From the NCBI RefSeq assembly GCF_000802245.2, contig NZ_CP021080.1, positions 3,224,001 to 3,288,000 on the forward strand: 64,000 nucleotides of DNA, written 5' to 3'. This document shows positions 9,097 to 19,085 of the stretch, piece by piece (the stretch's first letter is position 1; every line of letters begins with the position of its first letter). The notes beneath the pieces were generated by a model. The model was not told the DNA's origin, did no database searches, and saw nothing but the letters and a program-made list of their open reading frames with translations. Source of the stretch: Streptomyces pluripotens (lineage in GTDB: Bacteria; Actinomycetota; Actinomycetes; Streptomycetales; Streptomycetaceae). A program made the position numbers and the translations under genes.

Positions 9097-10998
9097 CTAC
9101 CCCGCCGGGCAGGCGGTCCGCGCGGCCAGGTGCCGCTGCGCGAAGTCCAGCTCCAGTCTCACCTGCTTGATCCGCTCATCCACCACCAGTGAGCCGTGCC
9201 CGGCGTCGTACCGGTACACCTCGTGGACCGCGCCCCGGGCCTCCAGGCGCTTGACGTAGTTGTCGACCTGGCGGATGGGGCACCGCGGGTCGTTGACGCC
9301 CGCCGAGATGTGCACGGGGGCCTCGACCCGGTCGACGTAGGTCAGTGGGGAGGATGCCTCGAAGTGCTCGGGGACCTCCTCCGGGGTGCCGCCCAGCAGC
9401 GTGCGGTCCATGGCCTTCAGGGACTCCATCTCGTCGTGGTACGCGGTGACGTAGTCCGCGACCGGGACCACCGCGATGCCCACCGTCCACGCCTCGGGCT
9501 GGGTGCCGAGGCCGAGCAGGGTGAGGTAGCCGCCCCAGGAGGCGCCGGTGAGGATCAGCCGGTCCGGGTCGGCGAGGCCGGAGGAGACCGCCCAGTCGCG
9601 CACCGCGGCCACGTCCTCCAGTTCGATCAGGCCGACCCGGTGCTTGAGGGCGTCCGTCCAGGCCCGGCCGTATCCGGTGGAGCCGCGGTAGTTGACGCGG
9701 ACCACGGCGTAGCCGTGGTCGACCCAGGCGGCCGGGCCCGCCGCGAAGGAGTCGCTGTCGTGCCAGGTCGGGCCGCCGTGCAGGTCGAAGACCGTGGGCA
9801 ACGGTCCGGTGGCACCGGTTGGACGCTGGATCAGGGTGTGGATCCGGCCGCCCGGGCCCTCGACCCACGCGTCCTGCACTTCTACCGATGGCGGGCAGGT
9901 CATGCCGGGCGGGTCCAGGACGATCCGGCCGGTCGTCGACCGCACCACCGGGGGCTCGGCGGCCGACGACCACAGGTACTCCACACTGCCGTCGGGGCGG
10001 GCCGTCGCACCGGAGACCGTGCCGGGCGGGGTCGGGATGCGGGTCAGCTCACGCTCCGCCAGGTCGTAGCGGAACAGTTCGCTGCGGGCCTCGAATCCGT
10101 GCACGACGAGGAGGGCGGAACCGTCCGGATACCACTCGGCGCCGACGTCACCGGGTAGGTTCAGAGCGACGTCCGTCTGCGTGCCCGTCGCCACGTCCCA
10201 CACCAGCGGCTCCCAGCGGCCCCGGCGCTGGTGGCCGATGAGCAGGCGGGTGTCGCCGTCGACCGGGGCGAAACCCAGCACCTCCAGGCCCAGCTCCCGC
10301 GTGCCGCCCTCGGTGTCGTCCAGTTCGGCGACCGTCGAGCCGTCCGGGCGCAGTACGCGCAGCGCCGCGTGCATGGCGTCACCGTGCTCGGTGTGCTCGA
10401 CGGCGATCAGGGAGCCGTCGTGGGAGAGGTCTCCCACACTCGCCGACTCGCGGTGCCGGTAGATCTCGACCGGGGCGCCGCCCGTCCCCGCGAGGTGGAT
10501 GGTGGTGCCGTCCTCGTCCGTGGAACGGCCGACGACCGCCACCCGGCCGTCGCGGGCCAGGGCCAGGCCGGCCGGGTAAGAGGGGGCCAGGCCGGGGACG
10601 GCCGGTTCGTCCGCCCCGCCGGTGAACGGCTGGCGGCGCCAGATGCCGAACTCGTCGCCGTCCTTGTCGTCGAACCACCAGATCCAGGAGCCGTCCGGGG
10701 AGAGCACCCCGTCCGTGGTGCCGTTCGGCCGGTCCGTCGCCTGTCGCTGCCCACCCGTGGCGCGGTCCCAGGCGTACAGCTCGTACGTGCCCGTCGCGTT
10801 CGACACGAACAGGGAGCGCTCCGGCGCGCCCTCTGCCCAGTCGGGCAGCGACACGCGCGGCGCTCGGAAGCGCTTCTCCCAGTCCGGCATGTCCGGTGCA
10901 TCTGACGTATTCGATGCATCCGGTGCATCCGCTGCATGCAATTCGTCTGGTGTGTCCGACGCGCCCGGCGTCCTGCTCTCACTCATGGCCCCAGTCAT
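9097..10998 (-). CDS. S9-family prolyl oligopeptidase-like peptidase
   Basis: A roughly 633-aa cytoplasmic serine peptidase. An N-terminal beta-propeller of WD-like repeats (about residues 40-370) precedes an alpha/beta-hydrolase domain. The nucleophile elbow GASWGGYL, the acid in GVNDPRCP and the histidine in DAGHGSL form the triad. The family cleaves short peptides or acylated peptides. The extreme N-terminus contains short DAPD/SDAPD repeats. Start choices are ATG 10998 (MTGAMSES) or ATG 10986; both lack an excellent ribosome site. The physiological substrate is unknown. Confidence 0.9.
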   Translation of the reverse strand: MTGAMSESRTPGASDTPDELHAADAPDASNTSDAPDMPDWEKRFRAPRVSLPDWAEGAPERSLFVSNATGTYELYAWDRATGGQRQATDRPNGTTDGVLSPDGSWIWWFDDKDGDEFGIWRRQPFTGGADEPAVPGLAPSYPAGLALARDGRVAVVGRSTDEDGTTIHLAGTGGAPVEIYRHRESASVGDLSHDGSLIAVEHTEHGDAMHAALRVLRPDGSTVAELDDTEGGTRELGLEVLGFAPVDGDTRLLIGHQRRGRWEPLVWDVATGTQTDVALNLPGDVGAEWYPDGSALLVVHGFEARSELFRYDLAERELTRIPTPPGTVSGATARPDGSVEYLWSSAAEPPVVRSTTGRIVLDPPGMTCPPSVEVQDAWVEGPGGRIHTLIQRPTGATGPLPTVFDLHGGPTWHDSDSFAAGPAAWVDHGYAVVRVNYRGSTGYGRAWTDALKHRVGLIELEDVAAVRDWAVSSGLADPDRLILTGASWGGYLTLLGLGTQPEAWTVGIAVVPVADYVTAYHDEMESLKAMDRTLLGGTPEEVPEHFEASSPLTYVDRVEAPVHISAGVNDPRCPIRQVDNYVKRLEARGAVHEVYRYDAGHGSLVVDERIKQVRLELDFAQRHLAARTACPAG

Positions 10999-11050
10999 GC
11001 GCCCATAGTGCCTGGTCGAGTCGCCGCCTGGGGGGCGGGTGCGCACAGCC

Positions 11051-11059
11051 TGTGGACAA
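11051..11059 (-). promoter_or_regulatory. isolated DnaA-box-like 9-mer
   Basis: TTGTCCACA on the minus strand matches the Streptomyces DnaA box exactly. It lies in the region between the S9 peptidase and SURF1. A single box is not an origin and could occur by chance. Confidence 0.25.
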
Positions 11060-11313
11060 CTGTCCGATCGCAGGCACGCGGACCACCTCCGATCACCTCC
11101 CATCACCTCCCCGGCCGTCTCCCGCGACTCGGAGAACTACGCGCGGCCGAGAACGCCCGGAACGCCCGGAACGCCCGATGTGCTCGACATATCAGAGACA
11201 TTCGGAATATTGAGGACGCCGAGGGCAGGGGGCTTCGGGGACCACGGGGTACGCGATCGCTACCACCGGCCCCCCGGCCGGGGCTTCCCCGCAGGCGCCG
11301 TACCGTGGAGGGC

Positions 11314-12105
11314 GTGTACCGGTTTCTGCTGACACCCCGCTGGTGGGGCATCAACGTCTTCGTGCTGCTCGCCGTCCCGTTCTGCGTCTTCATGGGGTCC
11401 TGGCAGTTGAGCCGGTTCGAGGCACGGGTGCAGGACCACCGTGCGGCGGCCGAGCAGGCCGCCAGCGGTCGGCACGAGACCGCCCGACCGTTGGACGGGA
11501 TGCTGCCCGTGGACAAGAGCACCTCGGGGCGGCGGGTCACCGCGAGCGGCCGTTACGGCAAGCAGCTCCTGGTGCCCGGCCGGGAAGTGGACGGCAAGCG
11601 CGGCTTCTACGTGCTCACCCTGCTGCGCACCGGTTCCGGCAAGGCCCTGCCCGTGGTGCGCGGCTGGCTGCCGGGCGCGGCGGACTCGGCGAAGGCGCCC
11701 GCGCCGCCGAGCGGTGAGGTCACCGTCACCGGAGCGCTGCAGGCGTCAGAGACCCCAGGGGACAACGGCGTCAGCGCGCGGAGCGGGCTGCCGGCCGGGC
11801 AGACGGCGGCCATCAGCTCGGCGTCACTGGTGAACTTGGTGCCGTACCGGCTCTATGACGCCTGGATCACCCTGGACAAGGCCGACTCGGGGATGAAGGC
11901 CGTGCCCGCGACCGCACCGGGCGGCACCGGGCTGGATCTGAAGGCGTTCCAGAACCTGGGCTACACGGGCGAGTGGTTCGTCTTCGCCGGGTTCGTGGTG
12001 TTCATGTGGTTCCGGCTGCTGCGCCGGGAGGTGGAGTCGCAACGGGACGCTGCGCTGGGCCTGGTGACGCAGGGGACTGACCGGGAGACCGTGGCCGGCG
12101 GGTGA
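11314..12105 (+). CDS. SURF1-family cytochrome oxidase assembly protein
   Basis: A 263-aa membrane protein involved in cytochrome c oxidase (aa3) biogenesis. It has the classical SURF1 layout: an N-terminal helix (PRWWGINVFVLLAVPFCVFMG-like) ending in GSWQLSRFEAR, a periplasmic-facing domain with a VPGREVDGKRGFYVLTLL strand pair and the RGWLPG element, and a C-terminal helix followed by a charged tail. The start is probably GTG 11314, where the family homology begins. GTG 11305 is an alternative, and spacing to GGAG does not settle it. Confidence 0.85.
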   Translation: MYRFLLTPRWWGINVFVLLAVPFCVFMGSWQLSRFEARVQDHRAAAEQAASGRHETARPLDGMLPVDKSTSGRRVTASGRYGKQLLVPGREVDGKRGFYVLTLLRTGSGKALPVVRGWLPGAADSAKAPAPPSGEVTVTGALQASETPGDNGVSARSGLPAGQTAAISSASLVNLVPYRLYDAWITLDKADSGMKAVPATAPGGTGLDLKAFQNLGYTGEWFVFAGFVVFMWFRLLRREVESQRDAALGLVTQGTDRETVAGG

Positions 12106-12217
12106 CCGGTGTCGGGGTACCCGTCAAAACGGGCACGGTCACCCGTGTCGACCCGGGTACCGACCGGGCCGGCCGCCGGCGGGTTCGGCGGCACGTGTGC
12201 CACCAGACCGGGCCTTT

Positions 12218-13432
12218 TCACGCCCCTGCCAGCACTCCGGTGTAGTACACCGTGCCCGCGCAGGCGTCGGGCACCCTCACCGAGACTGCCGGGGAGCCCG
12301 GTTGCGGAGTGTGGGTGACGGTGATGCCGCCGCCGACCGTACCGTCCTCGGTGACCAGCTGGGTGGTGACGCCGGAGGACGTGCTGCCGGAAGTGTCGCT
12401 GCCGGAGGCCGTGCCGCCGGAGGGAGCGGCGTCCTGGGAAGGCGTCGGGTCGGGGCTGGCGGCGCCGGTGTCCGAGCCGCCGGAGGTGCTGCTGCCGCCA
12501 CCGGCGGCGGGGCAGGCCGCCGAGGGTACGAAGGCGAACTTCTCCTCGTAGACCGCGCCCGGCTGCAGGACCAGCCCGGAGACCTCGAGAGTGGGGTCGG
12601 GCAGTGCCGTCGCCGCGTCCCCCGCCGTGTGCCGAACGGTGGCGATCTCGGCCGGGTCGGGGGCACCCTGCACGGTGGTGCCGATGGCGCCCTCGCCGCC
12701 GACGGTGCATGCGGTGCTGGAGATGTTGGTGACCTGGAAGGTGCCGTAGACGACGCCGACGGAGTCGGGCGCGTCGGCACTGCCGGTGGCGGAACCCAGC
12801 TGGGCCGCCGTGCACATCGGAGCACCCTGGGACGGGGCCGAGGACGGGGTGGCGTCCCTGGTCACGCCGGCGGCGCTGCCCGCACTCCCGCCCTTCTGGT
12901 CTCCGCCGCCGCTCCGCCTGCCGGGCTGGGCTGTCGCGCTGCCGGAGTCCTTCCTGCCACCCGAATCGGCGGCCTTGTCCGTGCCCTGGCCGGTACCGCC
13001 TTGGGCCTGCGAGGACTCGCCGGCCATGGCGGTGTTGGGATCGGAACCGCCGGCGTTGGAGACGTGGACCAGGGCGGGTACTGCGGTGCAGAGGAACAGG
13101 GCCGCGGCGACCGCTCCGACGGCGGCCTGCCGCTTGCGGGCCCGTCGAGCGGGGACGGCCCGGAGCAGGTGCTCCAGCGTGCCGGCGCTCGGCTCGATGT
13201 CGTCGACGGCGGAATGCAGCAGCCGTCGCAGGGCCAGTTCGTCCGGTGCAAGTCCGGAATCGAACCCATCGGGGCCACTGCCGTCGGGGCCGTGGTTCAC
13301 AGTTCCGTTCCCAGTGTGCGTTGGGGCGTGCTCTTGCGCGTGCCGCTCCACCGGTTCTTGCCGGGCTCGGGGCTCGTGGCGTTCGTGGAAGCGGCGTCCA
13401 CCAGGACCGCCCCCTTCGACTCGCTCACTCAT
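12218..13432 (-). CDS. membrane-anchored Ser/Gly-rich protein coupled to a sigma factor
   Basis: A 404-aa protein with a cytoplasmic N-terminal region (about residues 55-95, including ELALRRLLHSAVDDIEPS), one transmembrane helix near residues 100-122, a long Ser/Gly/Thr linker, and an extracytoplasmic domain containing CTAAQLG and FQVTNISSTACTV, reminiscent of DUF4232 folds. The ATG overlaps the sigma-factor stop by four bases (ATGA), so the genes are translationally coupled. By position it could be the cognate anti-sigma or sensor, but I see no canonical HxxxCxxC zinc motif. Confidence 0.75.
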   Translation of the reverse strand: MSERVEGGGPGGRRFHERHEPRARQEPVERHAQEHAPTHTGNGTVNHGPDGSGPDGFDSGLAPDELALRRLLHSAVDDIEPSAGTLEHLLRAVPARRARKRQAAVGAVAAALFLCTAVPALVHVSNAGGSDPNTAMAGESSQAQGGTGQGTDKAADSGGRKDSGSATAQPGRRSGGGDQKGGSAGSAAGVTRDATPSSAPSQGAPMCTAAQLGSATGSADAPDSVGVVYGTFQVTNISSTACTVGGEGAIGTTVQGAPDPAEIATVRHTAGDAATALPDPTLEVSGLVLQPGAVYEEKFAFVPSAACPAAGGGSSTSGGSDTGAASPDPTPSQDAAPSGGTASGSDTSGSTSSGVTTQLVTEDGTVGGGITVTHTPQPGSPAVSVRVPDACAGTVYYTGVLAGA

Positions 13433-14100
13433 GCCGTTCTCTCCATGGCTGTCCGCAGCGCGGCTATGCCACGCGAGCCGTACGCCTTCACCGAACCCAG
13501 GGATATTCCGAGGGCCTCAGCGACCTGGGCCTCCGTCATGTCCGCGAAGTAGCGCAGCACGAGAACCTCGCGCTGGCGGCGCTGGAGTCCCTTCATCGCC
13601 TGGATGAGGTCGCGCCGCTCCAACTGGTCGTAGGCACCCTCCTCCGCACTGGCCATGTCCGGCATCGGCTTGGCGAGCAGCTTCAGGCCGAGGATGCGTC
13701 GACGCAGGGCGGACCGGGAGAGGTTGACCACCGTCTGCCGGAGGTAGGCAAGGGTCTTCTCCGGGTCGCGGACGCGCTTGCGGGCCGAGTGGACGCGGAT
13801 GAAGGCCTCCTGGACGACGTCCTCGCAGGAGGCGGTGTCGTCGAGGAGGAGCGCGGCGAGGCCGAGCAGTGAGCGGTAATGGGCCCGGTAGGTCTCGGTG
13901 AGATGGTCGACGGTGGTACCGACTGCGGTCGTCGTGGTCTCCTCGACACCGTCACGCTGGCTGGGTATGCGGGCGGGCCGCGCTGCGGGCATGGGCGCGA
14001 TCACCGGCATGCCGCCGGGCGGGCGGGGACGGCGCACCGCGCCGGGCGGCCGCAGGGCCAGGCCACGGCGGGCCGTACTGAGTTCGAGTACCTCTGCCAC
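13429..14100 (-). CDS. SigE-family (ECF-like) RNA polymerase sigma factor
   Basis: A 223-aa sigma-70-family protein. Region 2 begins near residue 65 (LTETYRAHYRSLLGLAALLLDD, EDVVQEAFIRVHSA), and region 4 near residue 165 (LQRRQREVLVLRYFADMTEAQVAEALGISLGSVKAYGSRG) forms the -35-binding helix-turn-helix. The first 55 residues are a Pro/Arg-rich extension not usual for the family; the GTG at 14100 has a GGGGGAG-like site, but a shorter start is possible. It forms an overlapping pair with the membrane protein downstream. The SigE-style region 4 fits the actinobacterial SigE/SigJ-like group. Confidence 0.88.
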   Translation of the reverse strand: MAEVLELSTARRGLALRPPGAVRRPRPPGGMPVIAPMPAARPARIPSQRDGVEETTTTAVGTTVDHLTETYRAHYRSLLGLAALLLDDTASCEDVVQEAFIRVHSARKRVRDPEKTLAYLRQTVVNLSRSALRRRILGLKLLAKPMPDMASAEEGAYDQLERRDLIQAMKGLQRRQREVLVLRYFADMTEAQVAEALGISLGSVKAYGSRGIAALRTAMERTA

Positions 14101-14495
14101 GCCAGTTGGACACGTCTCCCCCGTCCAGGGTTGTACATGTCCGACGTCACATGTGCGACAACCGACGGTGCCTCAAGTGCCGTCATGCGCCCCGCTCTTC
14201 CCCTATATCCCATTTGAACGGGCGTCCCCACGCCCCGATCACGGCGTCCCCACGCCAGGATCATCGTGTCCGCAGGCCCCACGAGGGTGACCGCAAAGAC
14301 GCTCCCCGCCCTGGACGCGGTTGCGCGGGGCGGGGAGGAAGGTCCTTCGTTGATCCTCTGCTGGCGCACGGCCCGGTTCAAGTGGTCCGGACCATGCTCC
14401 TGGACACATTGCTTACGCGGATCCTACAAATGGATCCGCTCCCCAGCAGGTTGTTTACGGCATCGGGCCGACGGGACCGGAGCTCCGCGCCCCGC
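14101..14495. other. intergenic region with hairpins, no gene
   Basis: 395 bases upstream of the sigma factor and downstream of asd. They hold two copies of GGCGTCCCCACGCC near 14220-14265 (each able to fold) and an inverted repeat GCGGATCC/GGATCCGC at 14417-14439 with a 7-base loop. The latter could terminate asd. No coding sequence is convincing. Confidence 0.5.
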
Positions 14496-15548
14496 TCAGC
14501 AGGACTCCGCCGCGATCAGCTCGGCGATCTGCACAGTGTTCAGCGCGGCCCCTTTGCGGAGATTGTCGCCACACACGAAAAGTTCCAGCGCGCTCGGGTC
14601 GTCCAACGCCCGCCGCACCCGGCCGACCCAGGTCGGATCGGTGCCCACCACGTCGGCAGGCGTGGGGAACTCACCGGCCGCGGGATCGTCGCACAGCACC
14701 ACGCCCGGCGCGGTGGCGATGATCTCGCGAGCACCGTCGACCGTCACCTCGTCCTGGAAACGGGCGTGGACGGTCAGCGAGTGCGTGGTGACCACCGGCA
14801 CCCGCACACAGGTCACGGCGACCGGCAGTTGCGGCAGCCCGAGGATCTTGCGGGACTCGTCCCGCACCTTCATCTCCTGCGACGACCAGCCATCCGCCCG
14901 GAGCGACCCGGCCCAGGGAACGACGTTCAGCACGACCGGTTCCGGGAACGGCCCGGTGTCGTCGCCGACGGCCCGCCGGACGTCCCCCGGTTTGGCCCCG
15001 AGCTCCGTACCGGCCACCAGGGACAGCTGGGACCTGAGCGTGTCCACACCCGCCCGTCCGGCCCCGCTCACCGCCTGATAGGACGACACCACCAGCTCAC
15101 GCAGCCCGAACTCGGCGTGCAGCGCGCCCAGGGCGACGATCATCGTCAGGGTCGTGCAGCTGGGGTTGGCGACGATCTGGCGCGGACGGTTGTGCACCGC
15201 GTGCGGATTGACCTCGGGTACCACCAGTGGCACGTCCGGGTCCATCCGGAAGGCGCTGGAGCCGTCGACGACGACCGCCCCGCGCGCGGCGGCAACCGGC
15301 ACCCACTGGGCGGCGACCTCGTCCGGCACGTCGAACAGCGCGATGTCGACCCCGTCGAAGGCCTCCTCCGCCAGGGCCACCACCTCGACCTCCGCACCGC
15401 GCACGGCCAGCTTGCGGCCGGCCGAACGCGGGGAGGCGATCAGACGGATCTCGCCCCAGATGTCCGCGCGCTGGGACAGGATCTGGAGCATGACCGTACC
15501 GACGGCTCCGGTCGCTCCCACGATCGCGAGCGTCGGCTTCCCGGTCAT
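14496..15548 (-). CDS. asd: aspartate-semialdehyde dehydrogenase
   Basis: A 350-aa NADPH-dependent enzyme that reduces aspartyl-4-phosphate to aspartate semialdehyde, leading to lysine, threonine, methionine and diaminopimelate. The N-terminal Rossmann motif GATGAVG (residues 11-17) and catalytic Cys131 in NPSCTT are clear, followed by the SGAGR-containing dimerisation domain. It lies 28 bases downstream of aspartokinase on the same strand, the classical ask-asd operon. A second asd paralogue is common in Streptomyces. Confidence 0.95.
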   Translation of the reverse strand: MTGKPTLAIVGATGAVGTVMLQILSQRADIWGEIRLIASPRSAGRKLAVRGAEVEVVALAEEAFDGVDIALFDVPDEVAAQWVPVAAARGAVVVDGSSAFRMDPDVPLVVPEVNPHAVHNRPRQIVANPSCTTLTMIVALGALHAEFGLRELVVSSYQAVSGAGRAGVDTLRSQLSLVAGTELGAKPGDVRRAVGDDTGPFPEPVVLNVVPWAGSLRADGWSSQEMKVRDESRKILGLPQLPVAVTCVRVPVVTTHSLTVHARFQDEVTVDGAREIIATAPGVVLCDDPAAGEFPTPADVVGTDPTWVGRVRRALDDPSALELFVCGDNLRKGAALNTVQIAELIAAESC

Positions 15549-15576
15549 CGTCGTGCGCCTCCGTACACCGGGGTGG

Positions 15577-16854
15577 TCATCGGCCGGTGCCGCCGTAGAC
15601 GACGGCCTCGTCGGTGGCGGAGTCCAGCCCGAAGGCGGTGTGCACGGCGCGGACGGCCTCGGACACGTCGTCCTTGCGGGTGACGACGGAGATGCGGATC
15701 TCGGAGGTCGAGATCAGTTCGATGTTCACGCCCGCGTCGGACAGCGCCTCGAAGAACGTGGCGGTGACGCCGGGGTTGGTCTTCATGCCGGCGCCGACCA
15801 GCGAGATCTTGCCGATCTGGTCGTCGTAGCGCAGCGAGTCGAAGCCGATGCCGGGCTTGTTCTTCTCCAGCGCGCCGATGGCCTTGCGACCCTCGGTCTT
15901 GGGCAGCGTGAAGGAGATGTCCGTCAGACCCGTGGAGGCGGCGGACACGTTCTGCACGACCATGTCGATGTTGATCTGGGCGTCGGCGATGCTACGGAAG
16001 ATCGCGGCGGCCTCACCCGGCTTGTCCGGCACGCCGACGACCGTGATCTTGGCCTCGGAGGTGTCATGCGCGACACCGGAGATGATGGCCTGCTCCACCT
16101 TCTTGTCCCCTTGCATAATCGGCTCACTGCTGACCCAGGTGCCCTGGAGCCCGCTGAAGCTGGACCGGACATGGATCGGGATGTTGTAGCGGCGGGCGTA
16201 CTCCACACAGCGGTGAAGCAGCACCTTGGACCCGGAGGCCGCGAGCTCCAGCATGTCCTCGAAGGAGATCCAGTCGATCTTCTTCGCCTTCTTCACCACC
16301 CGCGGATCGGCGGTGAACACGCCGTCGACGTCGGTGTAGATCTCGCAGACCTCAGCGTCCAGCGCCGCCGCGAGGGCCACCGCGGTCGTGTCGGACCCGC
16401 CGCGCCCCAGCGTGGTGATGTCCTTCTTGTCCTGGCTGACGCCCTGGAAACCGGCGACGATCGCGATGTTGCCCTCGTCGAGCGCCGTCCTGATCCGGCC
16501 CGGCGTGACATCGATGATCCGCGCTTTGTTGTGGACCGAGTCAGTGATGACGCCTGCCTGGCTGCCGGTGAACGACTGGGCCTCGTGCCCCAGGTTCTTG
16601 ATCGCCATGGCCAGCAGGGCCATGGAGATCCGCTCTCCGGCGGTCAGCAGCATGTCGAATTCCCGCCCGGCAGGCATGGGGGAAACCTGCCCGGCGAGAT
16701 CGATCAGCTCGTCCGTCGTGTCGCCCATCGCGGAAACGACGACGACAACTTGGTTGCCGTTCTTCTTCGCTTCCACGATCCTCTTGGCGACGCGCTTGAT
16801 GCCTTCGGCATCGGCTACGGAGGAGCCTCCGTACTTCTGCACGACAAGGCCCAC
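15577..16854 (-). CDS. ask: aspartate kinase
   Basis: A 425-aa aspartokinase catalysing the first step of the aspartate family pathway. The kinase domain starts with [10 protein letters not shown], and two C-terminal ACT domains (about residues 265-425) provide allosteric control by lysine/threonine. The GTG at 16854 follows GAGGAG; longer frames are rejected. An internal Met before the ACT region ([11 protein letters not shown]) could start a separate beta subunit, as in Corynebacterium and Bacillus; this is inference. It is the first gene of the ask-asd operon. Confidence 0.95.
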   Translation of the reverse strand: MGLVVQKYGGSSVADAEGIKRVAKRIVEAKKNGNQVVVVVSAMGDTTDELIDLAGQVSPMPAGREFDMLLTAGERISMALLAMAIKNLGHEAQSFTGSQAGVITDSVHNKARIIDVTPGRIRTALDEGNIAIVAGFQGVSQDKKDITTLGRGGSDTTAVALAAALDAEVCEIYTDVDGVFTADPRVVKKAKKIDWISFEDMLELAASGSKVLLHRCVEYARRYNIPIHVRSSFSGLQGTWVSSEPIMQGDKKVEQAIISGVAHDTSEAKITVVGVPDKPGEAAAIFRSIADAQINIDMVVQNVSAASTGLTDISFTLPKTEGRKAIGALEKNKPGIGFDSLRYDDQIGKISLVGAGMKTNPGVTATFFEALSDAGVNIELISTSEIRISVVTRKDDVSEAVRAVHTAFGLDSATDEAVVYGGTGR

Positions 16855-17128
16855 GTGCGCTCCTCGCTCGGTTCGTTTATGTCGGCTCAGTTTATCGAGC
16901 GCCCGAATTCCACCACCCTGTTCCCGCATGGTGAGACATGGGGCCGGCCGGGTCCGAGGCATCGAGCACTCGGTTCCGGTACCTGCCCAGCGCGGGCAGT
17001 GCCACGCCACAAAGTGTGCCGGGTCACATTCCTGCGCTCCCCGAGCCCTGCACCGGGGCGACGGGTGCGGAGCGGATGGGGCCCTGACCCGCGGAGAGCA
17101 GCGCGAAAACCGGCAGCCAAGTGTCCGG

Positions 17129-17791
17129 CTACTTGCCCGGCCGGATGCCCAGCGGACCGCCGATCTCCTCCGCCATCACACGGCCGGCCTCGAACTCCAA
17201 GGTCTCGTCACCCATGGCGGCCTGATCGGTGTCGAGGCCGTCGAGTTCGTCCAGGGGCTGGTTCAGGCGGACGTGGATGAGGACCGACTGCAGGGCACGC
17301 AGCACCGCCGAGGCCGTGGGGCCCCAGTTGGAGAAGTAGGAGAACTGCCACCACCACAGGGCCTCCGTGGTGCGACCCGCCCGGTAGTGGGCCATGCCGT
17401 GGCGGAGGTCGGTGATGATGTCGGCCAGGTCGTCGGAGACACGGGCCGGGACTGGTGCCTTGCGGGGCTCGTAGGGGTCGAAGACCTCGGAGTAGACGTC
17501 GACGGGCTCCAGCAGGCGGGCGAAGTTCTCACGGAGCCCGTCCACGTCCGGCTCGGGGCCCAGGTCGGGCTCGTAGCGCTCATCGGGGACGATGTCCTCG
17601 TGCGCGCCCAGCCGGCCGCCGGCCAGCAGGAGCTGGGAGACCTCCAGGAGGAGGAAGGGAACCGTCGAGCCGGGCTCGTCGCCCCTCGCCACCTCCGAGA
17701 CGGCCACCAGGAAACTCTCGATCTGGTCCGCGATCTGGACCGCGAAGTCGTCCGGGTTCTGCGTCGTGGCGTGCAGCGTGGCGTCAGACAT
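17129..17791 (-). CDS. DUF5063-family protein
   Basis: A 220-aa soluble, acidic protein of unknown function, conserved beside recR in Streptomyces (family knowledge). It begins at ATG 17791, overlapping the recR stop by eight bases, so it is translationally coupled. It is mostly helical, with conspicuous aromatic clusters such as [15 protein letters not shown] near residue 155 and a [14 protein letters not shown] segment. There is no signal peptide or membrane segment. A link to RecR function is suggested by context only. Confidence 0.8.
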   Translation of the reverse strand: MSDATLHATTQNPDDFAVQIADQIESFLVAVSEVARGDEPGSTVPFLLLEVSQLLLAGGRLGAHEDIVPDERYEPDLGPEPDVDGLRENFARLLEPVDVYSEVFDPYEPRKAPVPARVSDDLADIITDLRHGMAHYRAGRTTEALWWWQFSYFSNWGPTASAVLRALQSVLIHVRLNQPLDELDGLDTDQAAMGDETLEFEAGRVMAEEIGGPLGIRPGK

Positions 17792-18383
17792 CTAGGAGTC
17801 GTCTCCCCTCGAAGGCGCGGCCGAGGGTGACCTCGTCCGCGTATTCCAGGTCGCCACCCACCGGGAGGCCGCTGGCCAGGCGGGTGACCTTCAGGCCCAT
17901 GGGCTTGATCATGCGGGCGAGGTACGTCGCCGTGGCCTCGCCTTCGAGATTCGGATCCGTGGCCAGGATCAGTTCCGTGACCGTCCCGTCGGCCAGCCTC
18001 GCGAGAAGTTCTCGTATACGCAGATCATCGGGACCCACCCCCTCGATCGGGCTGATCGCGCCGCCGAGGACGTGATAGCGGCCGCGGAACTCGCGGGTAC
18101 GTTCGATGGCGACGACGTCCTTGGGCTCCTCCACCACGCAAATGACGGCGGGGTCGCGCCGCGTGTCACGACAGATGTTGCACAGCTCCTCCTGCGCCAC
18201 GTTGCCGCAGACCGCGCAGAAACGGACCTTCGCCTTCACTTCCAGGAGCGCCTGCGCGAGCCGCCGCACGTCCGCCGGCTCGGCCTGCAGGACGTGGAAG
18301 GCGATCCGCTGCGCACTCTTGGGACCGACGCCGGGCAGCCGCCCCAGCTCGTCGATGAGGTCCTGGACCACGCCTTCGTACAA
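17784..18383 (-). CDS. recR: recombination mediator protein RecR
   Basis: A 199-aa DNA repair protein that works with RecF/RecO to load RecA on gapped DNA. It has a helix-hairpin-helix ([17 protein letters not shown]), a four-cysteine zinc finger (CAVCGN...CNIC) and a Toprim domain ([15 protein letters not shown]...). The length equals the family norm if translation begins at TTG 18383, which follows AGGAAGGG; the longer upstream extension is rejected. It sits between ybaB and DUF5063. Confidence 0.95.
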   Translation of the reverse strand: MYEGVVQDLIDELGRLPGVGPKSAQRIAFHVLQAEPADVRRLAQALLEVKAKVRFCAVCGNVAQEELCNICRDTRRDPAVICVVEEPKDVVAIERTREFRGRYHVLGGAISPIEGVGPDDLRIRELLARLADGTVTELILATDPNLEGEATATYLARMIKPMGLKVTRLASGLPVGGDLEYADEVTLGRAFEGRRLLDV

Positions 18384-18438
18384 CGGACTGCCCTTCCTGG
18401 AGTCGTACGGTACGTACCGTAGTTGGCTGCGGCCGGTC

Positions 18439-18783
18439 TTAGAAAGGGAGACCGGGAATGCCGGTCCCGCCACCCAGGCCCTGGGCCAGCGGGCCCAACT
18501 TCTGCTGCTGCAGCGTCTGAGCGTTCTCGTTGGCCGCCTGTACAGCCGCCACGATCAGGTCGGCGAGGGTCTCGGTGTCCTCCGGGTCCACCACCTTCGG
18601 GTCGATCAGCAGCGCACGCAGCTCACCGGAGCCGGTCACGGTGGCCTTCACCAGGCCGCCGCCCGCCTGCCCGTCGACCTCCGTGTTCGCCAGTTCCTCC
18701 TGCGCCTGCTGCAGGTCCTGCTGCATCTTCTGGGCCTGCTGGAGCAACTGCTGCATGTTGGGCTGGCCACCACCGGGGATCAC
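18439..18783 (-). CDS. YbaB/EbfC-family nucleoid-associated protein
   Basis: A 114-aa DNA-binding protein of the YbaB/EbfC family. The sequence shows the coiled Gln-rich helix [15 protein letters not shown], the central strands [21 protein letters not shown] and the C-terminal helix. The GTG at 18783 follows GAGGAG and gives the usual family length. It lies 55 bases upstream of recR on the same strand, the conserved ybaB-recR pairing. A 13-bp tandem repeat sits just upstream. Confidence 0.92.
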   Translation of the reverse strand: MIPGGGQPNMQQLLQQAQKMQQDLQQAQEELANTEVDGQAGGGLVKATVTGSGELRALLIDPKVVDPEDTETLADLIVAAVQAANENAQTLQQQKLGPLAQGLGGGTGIPGLPF

Positions 18784-18802
18784 GATCAGCTCCTCGCTGT
18801 CT

Positions 18803-18866
18803 TCTCCGACGCCGCTCTCCGACGCCGCTCTCCGACGCCGCGTTGCGACGCCACTCTCCAACGCTT
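18803..18866. repeat. 13-bp tandem repeat upstream of ybaB
   Basis: TCTCCGACGCCGC occurs three times perfectly (18803, 18816, 18829), followed by two diverged units. It lies immediately upstream of the ybaB ribosome site, in the likely leader or promoter. Confidence 0.85.
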
Positions 18867-19085
18867 TTCACCGTTGTGCACGAGCCTACGTGGTCCACGC
18901 GACCATCGCCCCACCACTCTTTCGGGTGAGAACGTTGACGGTCCTATACCTGATCAAGGCCCTCTTCCGAGCGGAAAAGCCGGGAAAGCTCCCTCCCCGC
19001 CACCCGTTGGGCGGTAGGAAGGGTGCCGCGCGTCGGCATGAAATGTCACGCAACGTGACCGGTCGTGATCAGTAGGGAGTGCCGG

